Below are positions 17,315 to 24,636 of a DNA stretch of 64,000 nt, piece by piece; positions within the stretch are counted from its first letter, which is position 1; each line of letters begins with the position of its first letter. Source of the stretch: JBBPZK01 sp965219175 (GTDB lineage: Bacteria; Actinomycetota; Rubrobacteria; Rubrobacterales; Rubrobacteraceae); assembly GCA_965219175.1 (NCBI GenBank), contig CBDCNI010000001.1, positions 310,001 through 374,000 on the forward strand, written 5' to 3'. Position numbers and translations under genes: made by a program. The notes beneath the pieces are model-generated. The model was not told the DNA's origin, did no database searches, and was given only the letters and a program-made list of their open reading frames with translations.

Positions 17315-17515
17315 GAGCGTCTGTTTTTCGCCCTGTCCCAGACCTGAGAGTGTTACCCCGTCGGCGCCGGTCCCGTACGGAACCGATCTTTCCAGGAAGC
17401 CCTCTTGCTACGGTCCCCTTTGCCTGAGAGATTCGGACCGTCGCGGCTTCCGCAGCGACGAACCTTTCACCTTCGGCGGCCGTCTTGTCTCTAAGACAGC
17501 ACTCTCCCGTAGCCC
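17315..17515 (-). ncRNA. Tandem glycine riboswitch upstream of gcvPA
   Basis: On the complement the first aptamer reads GGGAGAG near 17505, then GCCGCCGAAGG near 17470, then AATCTCTCAGGCAAAGG near 17420, the conserved core of glycine aptamers. A second, more diverged copy follows, with GGCGCCGACGGGGTAAC and ACTCTCAGG near 17345. Tandem glycine aptamers normally switch on glycine cleavage genes when glycine is abundant, and gcvPA starts just downstream. Boundaries are approximate to about 10 bases. The expression platform between the second aptamer and gcvPA is short, which favours control at translation or a compact terminator. Confidence 0.92.
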
Positions 17516-17591
17516 TCATAGGGCAAGCTATAAAGCTAACACAGTACAGTTCGAATGTCTCCTATTTACAAGCATTTGATTCGCTGCAGGA

Positions 17592-17614
17592 TCACATGCG
17601 ACATCCAAATGTGA
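17592..17614. promoter_or_regulatory. Inverted repeat ahead of the nonapeptide array
   Basis: TCACAT and ATGTGA (6 of 6) are separated by 11 bases. It lies between the divergent glycine riboswitch and the peptide leader, and overlaps a weak promoter-like pair (TGTGAC, 18 bases, CAAAAT at 17634-17639). An operator is plausible but not shown. Confidence 0.3.
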
Positions 17615-17641
17615 CTCGTTGATCCCAATAGTGCAAAATAG

Positions 17642-17733
17642 GGGAGGTTGTTGCCCCGAACGGAGGGTCGTGGGCAGGGGGCGAACGGAACGGTGACGCA
17701 ATCACCTCGTTCCCCCACCAACGTCAACCTCCC
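17642..17733 (+). promoter_or_regulatory. Structured leader upstream of the nonapeptide array
   Basis: Three nested pairings are visible: an outer stem GGGAGGTTG/CAACCTCCC (17642-17650 with 17725-17733), a middle stem GGGG-c-GAACG/CGTTC-CCCC (17678-17687 with 17708-17716), and an inner hairpin GGTGA-CGCAA-TCACC (17692-17706). The 3' side of the inner and middle stems reads ATCACCTC, the same as the anti-Shine-Dalgarno at the end of 16S rRNA, and is complementary to GAGGTGA in the first peptide ribosome site (17747-17753). Pairing one way or the other could mask or free that site. The pairings are seen; the switch is inference. Confidence 0.5.
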
Positions 17734-17758
17734 AAGACCTCGAAAGGAGGTGAGAGAC

Positions 17759-17788
17759 ATGCAGGAAGGGTTCGGGCGTAGCTGGTAG
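17759..17788 (+). CDS. Nonapeptide gene 1 (MQEGFGRSW)
   Basis: A ten-codon gene, ATG to TAG, encoding MQEGFGRSW. AAAGGAGGTGA at 17743-17753, a nearly complete match to the 16S rRNA tail, ends 5 bases before ATG. It is the most diverged of four tandem copies: Phe for Leu at 5 and Ser for Cys at 8, with several third-base differences that keep Gly4, Gly6 and Arg7. The pattern M-x-E-G-[LF]-G-R-[CS]-W is therefore conserved as peptide. There is no signal sequence or leader; the product would be released as nine residues. Confidence 0.7.
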   Translation: MQEGFGRSW

Positions 17789-17844
17789 ATCAGTGGTTTT
17801 GTCGAACGTAGATCTAGCCAAAGAGGGGAGGAGGTGAGAAAGAC

Positions 17845-17874
17845 ATGAACGAAGGACTCGGACGCTGCTGGTAA
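17845..17874 (+). CDS. Nonapeptide gene 2 (MNEGLGRCW)
   Basis: Ten codons, ATG to TAA, encoding MNEGLGRCW. GGAGGAGGTGAG at 17828-17838 is the ribosome site. Its start is 86 bases after that of copy 1. Its coding part and the 15 bases before it are identical in DNA to copy 4, while the flanking linkers differ, which suggests a recent duplication or gene conversion restricted to ribosome site plus gene. Confidence 0.75.
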   Translation: MNEGLGRCW

Positions 17875-17933
17875 GGCGCAAACTCATCAAACGTTCAGCC
17901 CAACCACAATAAAAAGAAGGAGGTGGAAAGAAG

Positions 17934-17963
17934 ATGTATGAGGGACTCGGGCGTTGCTGGTAA
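17934..17963 (+). CDS. Nonapeptide gene 3 (MYEGLGRCW)
   Basis: Ten codons, ATG to TAA, encoding MYEGLGRCW. Ribosome site AAGGAGGTGG at 17917-17926. Its start is 89 bases after copy 2. Compared with copies 2 and 4 it has one replacement (Asn2 to Tyr) and three silent third-base changes (in Glu3, Gly6 and Arg7), so the sequence is held at the peptide level. Position 2 is the variable one across all four copies (Gln, Asn, Tyr, Asn). Confidence 0.75.
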   Translation: MYEGLGRCW

Positions 17964-18025
17964 TTATAAAGACTTTACTGGATAGAACACTAACCGAACA
18001 CAGTATAATGGGAGGTGAGAAAGAC

Positions 18026-18055
18026 ATGAACGAAGGACTCGGACGCTGCTGGTAA
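18026..18055 (+). CDS. Nonapeptide gene 4 (MNEGLGRCW)
   Basis: Ten codons, ATG to TAA, same peptide and same codons as copy 2. Ribosome site GGGAGGTGAG at 18010-18019. Start is 92 bases after copy 3, so the start-to-start steps are 86, 89 and 92. A TATAAT at 18004-18009 directly precedes the ribosome site, but a promoter there would start transcription inside the site. A 131-base gap follows before the HD-GYP gene. Confidence 0.75.
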   Translation: MNEGLGRCW

Positions 18056-18186
18056 TCGCGTAAAACATAACTCTATACAGGCCAGACGACAGGAGCATTG
18101 AAAAAGCTTTCTGTCTCTATACAAAGGTTTTGCCATGCTCTAAAATCTATCCACATAGTTTAGGAGAAAGTGAGTGAAACAGCCCG

Positions 18187-19527
18187 TTGCGCATCAAGGT
18201 CGCCAACGTGTACGTCTATGGTTTGGCAGCATCGGCGATGCTTGCCCTGGTGGGATGGCTGTACTTCTTCGGTCTGGACTTCGATTGGGCTAGTGTAAGC
18301 GTAACTGCGACCCTGACTTTGATGTGCGGCGCCTCCCGACGCTTCCCGCTGGAGTTCGGCAAGGCCAGGGTCGAGATAGCCGATATAGCTATGTTGGCTG
18401 CACTTGTTTCAGTGGGACCACTCTGGACTTTGGCGGTCGCTGTTCCGGCAATGCTCTACAAGGACCGTTTACGAACGCTCTTCGTGGCGGCTGGAGATAT
18501 CGTAAAGATTCTAGCCGCAGGATATGTCTTTCAGATGTTCGCCACGCCGGTGGTATCTGTTGTTCGTCCCGAGGCGTCGCTGATATATGGAGGAGTGGCT
18601 GCCGGTGTTACTTTTTATACCTTGGACGCTCTTACCAATTCCGGGCTAATGCGTTTGAAGTACGGAGTTCCATTGTCGGAAACTCTTAAGGAATCTTTTC
18701 TGCCCCTTGTTCCCTCGGATGTAGTGGCTGTATTGGCTGCCCTGGGGACCGCGTACACGCTGGTCTTGTTCGGTCCGGCGGCGGGATTGGTGTTGTTCGT
18801 GGGCGCTGCCGGAGCTTTGATCTCCCTCCACCTCATCCACGGCCGGCAGAAGGAGAACGATACGCTCAAGGCCGCGAACAAGAGTCTGCTCTCCTCCAAC
18901 GTCGTTTTCGCCGGCCGGCTGATCGAAAGTCTGGGCGCGAAGGACGGCTACACAGACCGCCACGCCACCGCCTCAGCAGTCTACACAGAGGATATTGCGA
19001 AGGAGTTCGGGCTGGAGCCGGAGAGGATAGAGAAGCTCAAAGTAGCGGCCCTGTTGCAGAACGTGGGGATGATAGGCGTAGCGGACGAGGTGCTTCTGAC
19101 CCCGCCGGCGAAGCTCAACTCCGTTGGGCGGGTGAACCTAGAGAGCCATTCGGTCCAGGGCGAGCGTATCCTGTCCAGCGTCCCGGAGTTCGGGGAGGCC
19201 GCCAAGTGGGTGCGATGGCATCACGAGCGGCCGGACGGCACCGGCTACCCGGATCGGCTCAGGGACAAGTGGATACCGCTGGAAGCGAAGATGCTCGCGG
19301 TCTCCGAAACTTATGCCTCCCTGGTTTTGGACAGCCCCCACAGCCCCGGCCTCTCCCTCCAGGATGCCCGTCGCCAGCTTGTCAGTATGTCAGGAGAGAG
19401 GCTTGATCGGGAGGTGACGCGGACTTTCCTGCGTATCCTGGACTCGAGAGACTCAAACTACGCCGCCGCCATCGACGACAGGTTCTCCTTTCCAACTTCT
19501 ATCGAAAAGAAGTTTGCTTCCCGATAG
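18187..19527 (+). CDS. Membrane-bound HD-GYP-domain protein with degenerate active site
   Basis: 446 residues. The first 220 are hydrophobic with about six membrane segments; the rest is an HD-GYP-type domain. The distal GYP motif is intact (HHERPDGTGYPDRL), but where the family has LLHDIGKIG this protein has LLQNVGMIG, so the metal-binding His-Asp pair and the following Lys are Gln, Asn and Met. HD-GYP enzymes hydrolyse cyclic di-GMP; this one probably binds rather than cuts, or senses something else. TTG 18187 is the only start before an in-frame stop at 18175 and its nearest ribosome-like site (TAGGAGA) is about 19 bases away, so the start is uncertain. It follows the nonapeptide array in the same direction. 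Confidence 0.85.
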   Translation: MRIKVANVYVYGLAASAMLALVGWLYFFGLDFDWASVSVTATLTLMCGASRRFPLEFGKARVEIADIAMLAALVSVGPLWTLAVAVPAMLYKDRLRTLFVAAGDIVKILAAGYVFQMFATPVVSVVRPEASLIYGGVAAGVTFYTLDALTNSGLMRLKYGVPLSETLKESFLPLVPSDVVAVLAALGTAYTLVLFGPAAGLVLFVGAAGALISLHLIHGRQKENDTLKAANKSLLSSNVVFAGRLIESLGAKDGYTDRHATASAVYTEDIAKEFGLEPERIEKLKVAALLQNVGMIGVADEVLLTPPAKLNSVGRVNLESHSVQGERILSSVPEFGEAAKWVRWHHERPDGTGYPDRLRDKWIPLEAKMLAVSETYASLVLDSPHSPGLSLQDARRQLVSMSGERLDREVTRTFLRILDSRDSNYAAAIDDRFSFPTSIEKKFASR

Positions 19528-19573
19528 AGTGGGTATAGAACTCTTGTAACAATCTTCAGGAAAGGAGCAAGAG

Positions 19574-19705
19574 ATGGCCGGGGTAGAGAAAAAGGTAAAA
19601 GGAGCCGTAGAGAAGGCCGCAAAGGGTAAAGGATCCGGCGGCAAAAAAGGCGGCGGTGGCGGTGCCAAAAAGGTCAAAGACGCTGCCAAGAAACTCTCGA
19701 AGTAA
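19574..19705 (+). CDS. 43-residue Lys/Gly-rich basic protein
   Basis: ATG 19574 follows AAAGGAGC with ideal spacing, and a strong terminator hairpin comes 33 bases after the stop, so this short frame is a complete gene. It encodes MAGVEKKVKGAVEKAAKGKG, then SGGKKGGGGG and AKKVKDAAKKLSK: two Lys-rich amphipathic stretches around a Gly linker, with 15 lysines and no aromatic residue. It recalls small histone-like or nucleoid-binding peptides and the Lys/Ala repeats of actinobacterial HU tails, but I recognise no family. It could bind DNA, RNA or polyphosphate. Confidence 0.7.
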   Translation: MAGVEKKVKGAVEKAAKGKGSGGKKGGGGGAKKVKDAAKKLSK

Positions 19706-19738
19706 CCAGAAATGGCGAACTCTCAAAGAAGCCTTTCG

Positions 19739-19768
19739 GGAGCGGAACAAAGAGTTCCGCTCCTTTCT
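19739..19768 (+). terminator. Intrinsic terminator after the basic-protein gene
   Basis: A perfect 10-bp stem, GGAGCGGAAC and GTTCCGCTCC, around the loop AAAGA, followed by TTTCT. It ends the transcript of the small basic gene and perhaps that of the HD-GYP gene. Confidence 0.85.
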
Positions 19769-19848
19769 ATGCGCCGACGGTCTTGTTTCCTCACTGAAGG
19801 CCGGGAAGACGTTCGGCACCATCCTCCGGGGGTTTAAGGATCTGGACT

Positions 19849-20640
19849 TCAAATACCTATAAGCGTTTTGACGCCGACTAATATGAGCATCGCGGCGAGG
19901 AGTAGCCGGAGAGGACGACCCGGAACCAGCTTGGTCAGGCGGCTGCCGATCAGGGCGCCTGGAACGCCGCCTAAGAGGAGGGTTCCCGCGATGCTGAAAT
20001 CTACGTTGCCGGAGATCGCGTGTACGAGCCCCACGACGAACGAGAGGACCAGGGCGTGGGCTACATCTGTACCGACGATCATGGCCGGGCTCAAGGGATA
20101 GAGCAGTAGCAGGACGATGGCGATCATGGTCCCCGAGCCGATAGAGGTGAGCCCTACGAGATATCCTCCCACGACTCCCAAAGAAACCGTGAGCATCCTC
20201 CGCCTCGCGCTCATCGGGGACTTGCCGTCCCACCCGTCGCGCACTTGCTTCTCCGAGCGCTGCGGTAGAAAGTCGCGGACGGCCAACGATACCCCGGCCA
20301 GGACTACGACGGCCCCTATAGCGGTGGTCATGATCGCCGTCACGCTGTCCGGGTTGTAGGCTCCCTTGATCCAGTTTACCGTCACCACCCCCAGCAGACC
20401 GGCCGGCACGCTCCCGAGCGCCAGGAAACCAACCACCTGCAAGTTGACCGAACGCTGCCGATAATGCTGCACCGAACCAAACAGCTTGGTGATCGTCGCG
20501 TATACGAGATCCGTCCCAACCGCCGTCGGAGCCGGCAACCCTATAGCCAGCAAGAAAGGACTCATCAAAGACCCGCCGCCCACTCCCGTAAGCCCTACGA
20601 GAAAACCAACCAAAAGCCCGAACAGAACCTCACCCAACAT
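19849..20640 (-). CDS. TauE/SafE-family membrane permease
   Basis: 263 residues with about eight hydrophobic segments. GLLVGFLVGLTGVGGGSLMSPFL at the N-terminus and the matching repeat VVGGYLVGLTSIGSGTMIAIVLL at mid-length are the duplicated signature of the TauE/SafE family, which exports sulfite, sulfoacetate and related organic anions. It sits alone between the basic-protein gene and the cysteine-synthase-ended operon. A sulfur role would suit that neighbour, but the two are separated by 171 bases and may be independent. Confidence 0.9.
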   Translation of the reverse strand: MLGEVLFGLLVGFLVGLTGVGGGSLMSPFLLAIGLPAPTAVGTDLVYATITKLFGSVQHYRQRSVNLQVVGFLALGSVPAGLLGVVTVNWIKGAYNPDSVTAIMTTAIGAVVVLAGVSLAVRDFLPQRSEKQVRDGWDGKSPMSARRRMLTVSLGVVGGYLVGLTSIGSGTMIAIVLLLLYPLSPAMIVGTDVAHALVLSFVVGLVHAISGNVDFSIAGTLLLGGVPGALIGSRLTKLVPGRPLRLLLAAMLILVGVKTLIGI

Positions 20641-20811
20641 ACCCTACCTCCATCTTATGTCCACTTTGTCTACTTATTCAGTAGGAAAACTTGGGTACTC
20701 TAACCTGGTCTGGGCGCGCAGGTCAAGAGAAAGGGGGATGAATTTCGCGAAGAACAAGAAAATCTTTTGGGAGGTTCTGGCGTTCGGGGATTCCGGTGGC
20801 TTGCCGGGAGT

Positions 20812-21783
20812 TTAGCCGGCTCCTTCGATGTTGATCCCCCCACCGAATTCCGTTTTGGCGCTAAGAGGGAGGTTTTCGTCTCCGTGGAAGTGGTCCTGTA
20901 TATATTTCTCGCCTTCATCGCAGAGAAGAGTCACGATGGTTTTCAGGTCGGGGTAGGACTCGCGGACTTTTTTGGCGGCGATCAGGTTTGCTCCGCTGCT
21001 CGGGCCGACGAAGAGACCGTGCTTTCGGGCCAGGCGGCGCATCTCCTCGACAGCCTCTTTGGATTCGACCGTGAGCGCGTCGTCCACCAGTTGACCGTGA
21101 CGGGAGAAGATACCTGGGACGAAGCCGTCAGAGATGCCTTCGATCAGGTGCTCCCCAACCTCGCCGCACAGGATAGTCGAGGACTCGTCCGGCTCCATCG
21201 CGAACAGCTTCACGTCCGGGTTCGCCTCTCGAAAAGCCTGTCCCACCCCGACGAGCGTTCCACCCGTCCCGACACCCATCACCAGTGCGTCGGGGACTTC
21301 TCCTTCGGGGAGTTGTGAGAGTATCTCCGGCCCCAGCCAGGTGCGGTTCTCCTCCACGTTCCACTCGTTCTCGAACTGGGCCGGGCAGAAGTAGCCTGGT
21401 CTTTCGCCGAGTTCTTTCGCTTTTTCGAGCGCCGCGTCTACGTGAAAGTGGCCCACGTGCAGGACTTCCGCCCCGAAGGCGCGGCTGATAGCTACCCGTT
21501 CGGAGCTCAGTCCTTCCGGCATCACGACGAGCATCTCGTACCCTTTGACCGCCGCGACCATCGAGAGGGCGTTGCCGGTGTTGCCGGAGGTAGCCTCGAC
21601 AATGGTGTCGCCGGGTTTCAGCAATCCCTCGTCCTCTGCCCGTTCGATCATGTACTTCGCTATCCGCGCTTTTATGGAGCCGGAAGGATTAAGATACTCC
21701 AGCTTGCAGTAGATGCCCTCGACCTCGATCATGGGCGTGTCTCCGACGGCGTCGAGGATATTTTTGGATAGTCCGTGTGTCAC
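20812..21783 (-). CDS. PLP-dependent cysteine synthase family protein
   Basis: 323 residues. PLP lysine K38 in NPSGSIKARIA, the phosphate/substrate loop EATSGNTGNAL, and the Gly-rich GVGTGGTLVGVG are as in O-acetylserine sulfhydrylase. N-terminal GDTPMIEVEGIYCKLEYLNP is shortened relative to CysK, and the K-E-Y-L-N form suggests a divergent branch, such as one using another beta-substituted substrate. It is the last gene of the six-gene gamma-glutamyl operon (11 bases after the SDR gene), an odd place for plain cysteine synthesis. It may act on a product of that pathway. Confidence 0.85.
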   Translation of the reverse strand: MTHGLSKNILDAVGDTPMIEVEGIYCKLEYLNPSGSIKARIAKYMIERAEDEGLLKPGDTIVEATSGNTGNALSMVAAVKGYEMLVVMPEGLSSERVAISRAFGAEVLHVGHFHVDAALEKAKELGERPGYFCPAQFENEWNVEENRTWLGPEILSQLPEGEVPDALVMGVGTGGTLVGVGQAFREANPDVKLFAMEPDESSTILCGEVGEHLIEGISDGFVPGIFSRHGQLVDDALTVESKEAVEEMRRLARKHGLFVGPSSGANLIAAKKVRESYPDLKTIVTLLCDEGEKYIQDHFHGDENLPLSAKTEFGGGINIEGAG

Positions 21784-21794
21784 CTGTTCTCCTC

Positions 21795-22562
21795 CTATTC
21801 GGGTGTAACGTACGCGCCCGAGAGGCCCCCGTCAACCAGGAAGTTCGTGGCGGTTATGTACGAGGACTCGTCGGAAGCGAGGAAGAGCGCGGCGTTGGCG
21901 ATCTCCGCTGCCTCGGCGAACCGTCCCATCGGCAAATGTACGAGCCTGCGCGCCGCCTTCTCCGGGTCTTTTGCGAACAACTCCTGCAACAGCGGCGTGT
22001 TGACGGGACCGGGGCTCAAGGCGTTTACCCTCACTCCCTCGCGGGCGAACTGCACCCCGAGCTCGCGGCTCATGGAAAGAACGCCGCCCTTTGAGGCGGT
22101 GTAGGAAATCTGGGAGGTCGCCGCCCCCATCGTGGCGACGAACGAGGCAGTGTTTATGACCGAGCCGCCGCTCCGCTCCAGCAGGTGAGGGATCCCGTAC
22201 TTGCAGCAGAGGTAGACGGATTTGAGGTTCACGTCCTGCACCCGCTGCCACACGTCGAAATCCGTATCCAGGACGGAGGCGTCGTCCGGCGGCGAGATGC
22301 CGGCATTATTGAAGAGTACGTCTACGCCGCCGAACCTGTCTGCCGCTTCCCGGTACATCTCCTGCACGCTCTCCGGGTCGGTTACGTCAACGTAGATGTA
22401 GAAGCCACCGACCTCCCCGGCTGCCCGCTTTCCTTCTTCGGCGGCGAGGTCCGCGACGCACACGTTTGCGCCTTCTTCGGCGAAACGCCGGGCGCACGCG
22501 CGACCGATGCCGCTGGCGGCCCCGGTGATGACCGCGACTTTTCCTTCGAGTCTCCCCGGCAT
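21795..22562 (-). CDS. Short-chain dehydrogenase/reductase
   Basis: 255 residues. Classical SDR: NAD(P)-binding TGAASGIG at residues 13-20, an acidic residue after the second strand (VADLAAEE, favouring NAD), NNAGIS, and the catalytic Ser...Tyr-x-x-x-Lys (ISYTASKG). Three bases from the aldehyde dehydrogenase gene, it is well placed to oxidise an alcohol to the aldehyde that enzyme uses. In a gamma-glutamylethanolamide pathway that would be the hydroxyl of the ethanolamide. The substrate is inferred from context only. Confidence 0.9.
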   Translation of the reverse strand: MPGRLEGKVAVITGAASGIGRACARRFAEEGANVCVADLAAEEGKRAAGEVGGFYIYVDVTDPESVQEMYREAADRFGGVDVLFNNAGISPPDDASVLDTDFDVWQRVQDVNLKSVYLCCKYGIPHLLERSGGSVINTASFVATMGAATSQISYTASKGGVLSMSRELGVQFAREGVRVNALSPGPVNTPLLQELFAKDPEKAARRLVHLPMGRFAEAAEIANAALFLASDESSYITATNFLVDGGLSGAYVTPE

Positions 22563-22564
22563 AC

Positions 22565-23923
22565 TTATCCCTCCGTCGCCATGTAGACGCTCTTGAGTTC
22601 AGTGTAGTAGTCGAGGGCGTGCGGTCCCAACTCACGTCCGACCCCCGACTGTTTGAAGCCTCCGAAGGGTGTCGCGACCCGGACGGATGTGTTGGAGTTT
22701 ATGGAGAGGACGCCGGTTTCGATGCTGCGGGCGACTCGCATGGCGCGGGCTCCGTTTTGGGTCCAGATCGAGCCGGAGAGACCGTAGATGGTCTCGTTGG
22801 CGAGCCGAATGGCTTCCTCCTCGCCGTCGAAGGGGATCACGACGACCACGGGACCGAAGATCTCCTCCTCCGACACCCGGTCGTCGTTCGATACTGGGGC
22901 GAGAACCGTCGGCGGAAACCAGTAGCCCTTTCCATCCGGAGCTTCGCCCTGGATCGCCACCGGCGCGTCCTTGGGCACATAGGAGACGACTTTCTCTTTC
23001 TGATCGGCGGAGATCAAGGGTCCCATCTCCGTCTTTTCGTCGAGCGGGTCTCCCACCCGCAAACCTTTTACCGCAGGCTCCATGAGAGAGAGGAACTCGT
23101 CGAAGACGCTCTTCTCTACCAGGATGCGTGAGCGGGCGCAGCAGTCCTGTCCGGCGTTGTCGAAGACGCCGTCGGGGGCGGAGGCGGCGGCCTTTTCCAG
23201 ATCTGCGTCGGCGAAGATCACGTTGGCGGACTTGCCGCCGAGCTCCAGCGTCACCCGCTTTATGGTCCCGGCGGCTCCTGCCATGACCCTTTTCCCAACC
23301 GCCGTCGATCCGGTAAAAGCCACCTTCGCCACATCGGGGTGCTCGACTATACGCTGGCCGACCTCGCTTCCCGGCCCCACGACAATGTTCACGACGCCCT
23401 CCGGGATTCCGGCCTCCAAAGCGATGCGCTCGAACTCAAGCGCCGTAAGCGGCGTCAGTTCGGCGGGCTTTAGGACGATGGTGTTCCCGGCGGCGAGAGC
23501 CGGGGCCATCTTCCAACTCGCGATGGTGAGCGGGAAGTTCCAGGGGACGATGAGCCCGACGACGCCCAGCGGCTCCCGGAAGGTCATGTTCACGCCGCCA
23601 GAGACCGGGATGGTATCGCCGAGCAGCCGTTCGGGGGCTCCGGCGTAGTAGCGGAACGTGTCCACGACCATACCCATCTCGCCACGAGAACTCGCGATAG
23701 GTTTGCCGACGTTTTTGGACTCTAGCTGCGCCAGATGCTCTTTCTCCGACTCGAGCGCATCGGCGAGCCGATACAGCAGACGGGCGCGGTCGGCGGGCTC
23801 TATCGCCTTCCATTTGGGGAAAGCGGCTTTCGCGCGGGCCACCGCCGCGTCCGCGTCGCTCGCGGTCGCCGGCTCTAGCCTTTCCAGAACCTCTTCGGTG
23901 GCCGGATTTATTACTTCGAGCAT
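22565..23923 (-). CDS. NAD(P)-dependent aldehyde dehydrogenase
   Basis: 452 residues. Catalytic cysteine C261 in NAGQDCCARS and general base Glu in LELGGKSANVIF; cofactor loop FTGSTAVGKR; C-terminal PFGGFKQSGVGRELG. It resembles betaine-aldehyde and gamma-glutamyl-gamma-aminobutyraldehyde dehydrogenases. In this operon it most likely oxidises a gamma-glutamylated aldehyde to the acid. It overlaps the upstream hydrolase gene by 13 bases. Confidence 0.93.
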   Translation of the reverse strand: MLEVINPATEEVLERLEPATASDADAAVARAKAAFPKWKAIEPADRARLLYRLADALESEKEHLAQLESKNVGKPIASSRGEMGMVVDTFRYYAGAPERLLGDTIPVSGGVNMTFREPLGVVGLIVPWNFPLTIASWKMAPALAAGNTIVLKPAELTPLTALEFERIALEAGIPEGVVNIVVGPGSEVGQRIVEHPDVAKVAFTGSTAVGKRVMAGAAGTIKRVTLELGGKSANVIFADADLEKAAASAPDGVFDNAGQDCCARSRILVEKSVFDEFLSLMEPAVKGLRVGDPLDEKTEMGPLISADQKEKVVSYVPKDAPVAIQGEAPDGKGYWFPPTVLAPVSNDDRVSEEEIFGPVVVVIPFDGEEEAIRLANETIYGLSGSIWTQNGARAMRVARSIETGVLSINSNTSVRVATPFGGFKQSGVGRELGPHALDYYTELKSVYMATEG

Positions 23924-24636
23924 TTACTCGCTACCTCCGAAACTAAAACTTTTATGATGCGGCTCTTCTCGTCCTCCTCGGGGTGCCAGAGCACCCCGAG
24001 CACGAACGAGTGCGCCGGGTCTTCTATCGCCTCTACAGTTTCGTCCTTCGTCGCCCGGCCCGTGGCTACCAGGCCATCGCCGACCTCCCTTATGCCCTGA
24101 TGGTGGTGAGACTTGACCTCTGCTACCTCCGAGCCGGCGGTGCGGGCGGCGAGAGAGTCCGGCTCCAGGCGTACCTCATGATCCGCGAAGACGCCACGCG
24201 TGGGACGGTGCGCCTCGTGACCCACCACGTCGGGCAGGTGCTGCTCGACGCTTCCGCCATAGGCTACGTTGAGGACCTGCATACCCCGGCAAATTCCAAG
24301 GGTCGGGACTCCGCGTTTGATAGCGGCGCGCGCCAGGGAGAGCTCGTAGGCGTCGCGCTCTTTTTGGATCGGGCCGGTCTCCGGGTGCGGCTCCTGCCCG
24401 TAGAGCGCCGGGTCTATGTCCCCTGCGCCGCCGGTAAGGATGATGGCGTCTACCAGATCCAGGACTTCCGAGGGGTCTTCAGCGTCCTCTTCGTCGGGGA
24501 CCAGGATCACCGACCGTCCCCCGGCACGCCTGACGGCCCGGACGTAGCTCACCGGGCTCATGACGGCTCGAACTTCTTGCCAGGAACCGTAGTTGACCGT
24601 TTCTGTAGCCGCCGTGATACCTACCGTCGGCCTCAC
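23911..24636 (-). CDS. Gamma-glutamyl hydrolase, PuuD-like class I GATase fold
   Basis: 241 residues. Peptidase C26 / class I amidotransferase motifs: catalytic Cys in LGICRGMQVLNVAYGG (near residue 115), and SHHHQ and WHPEED towards the C-terminus for the His-Glu pair. PuuD-type enzymes release glutamate from gamma-glutamyl-gamma-aminobutyrate. Here it would free glutamate from whatever the synthetase next door charged. The GTG start overlaps the synthetase stop (GTGA). Confidence 0.92.
   Translation of the reverse strand: MRPTVGITAATETVNYGSWQEVRAVMSPVSYVRAVRRAGGRSVILVPDEEDAEDPSEVLDLVDAIILTGGAGDIDPALYGQEPHPETGPIQKERDAYELSLARAAIKRGVPTLGICRGMQVLNVAYGGSVEQHLPDVVGHEAHRPTRGVFADHEVRLEPDSLAARTAGSEVAEVKSHHHQGIREVGDGLVATGRATKDETVEAIEDPAHSFVLGVLWHPEEDEKSRIIKVLVSEVASKCSK

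Noticed and set aside
18004..18009. TATAAT before the fourth nonapeptide gene as a promoter
   Set aside because: Its transcript would begin inside the ribosome site and no -35 is at the right distance.
20738..20815. A 25-codon frame (MNFAKNKKIFWEVLAF...) upstream of the TauE gene
   Set aside because: The G run is directly against the ATG with no spacing, it overlaps the end of a convergent gene, and it has no conserved look.
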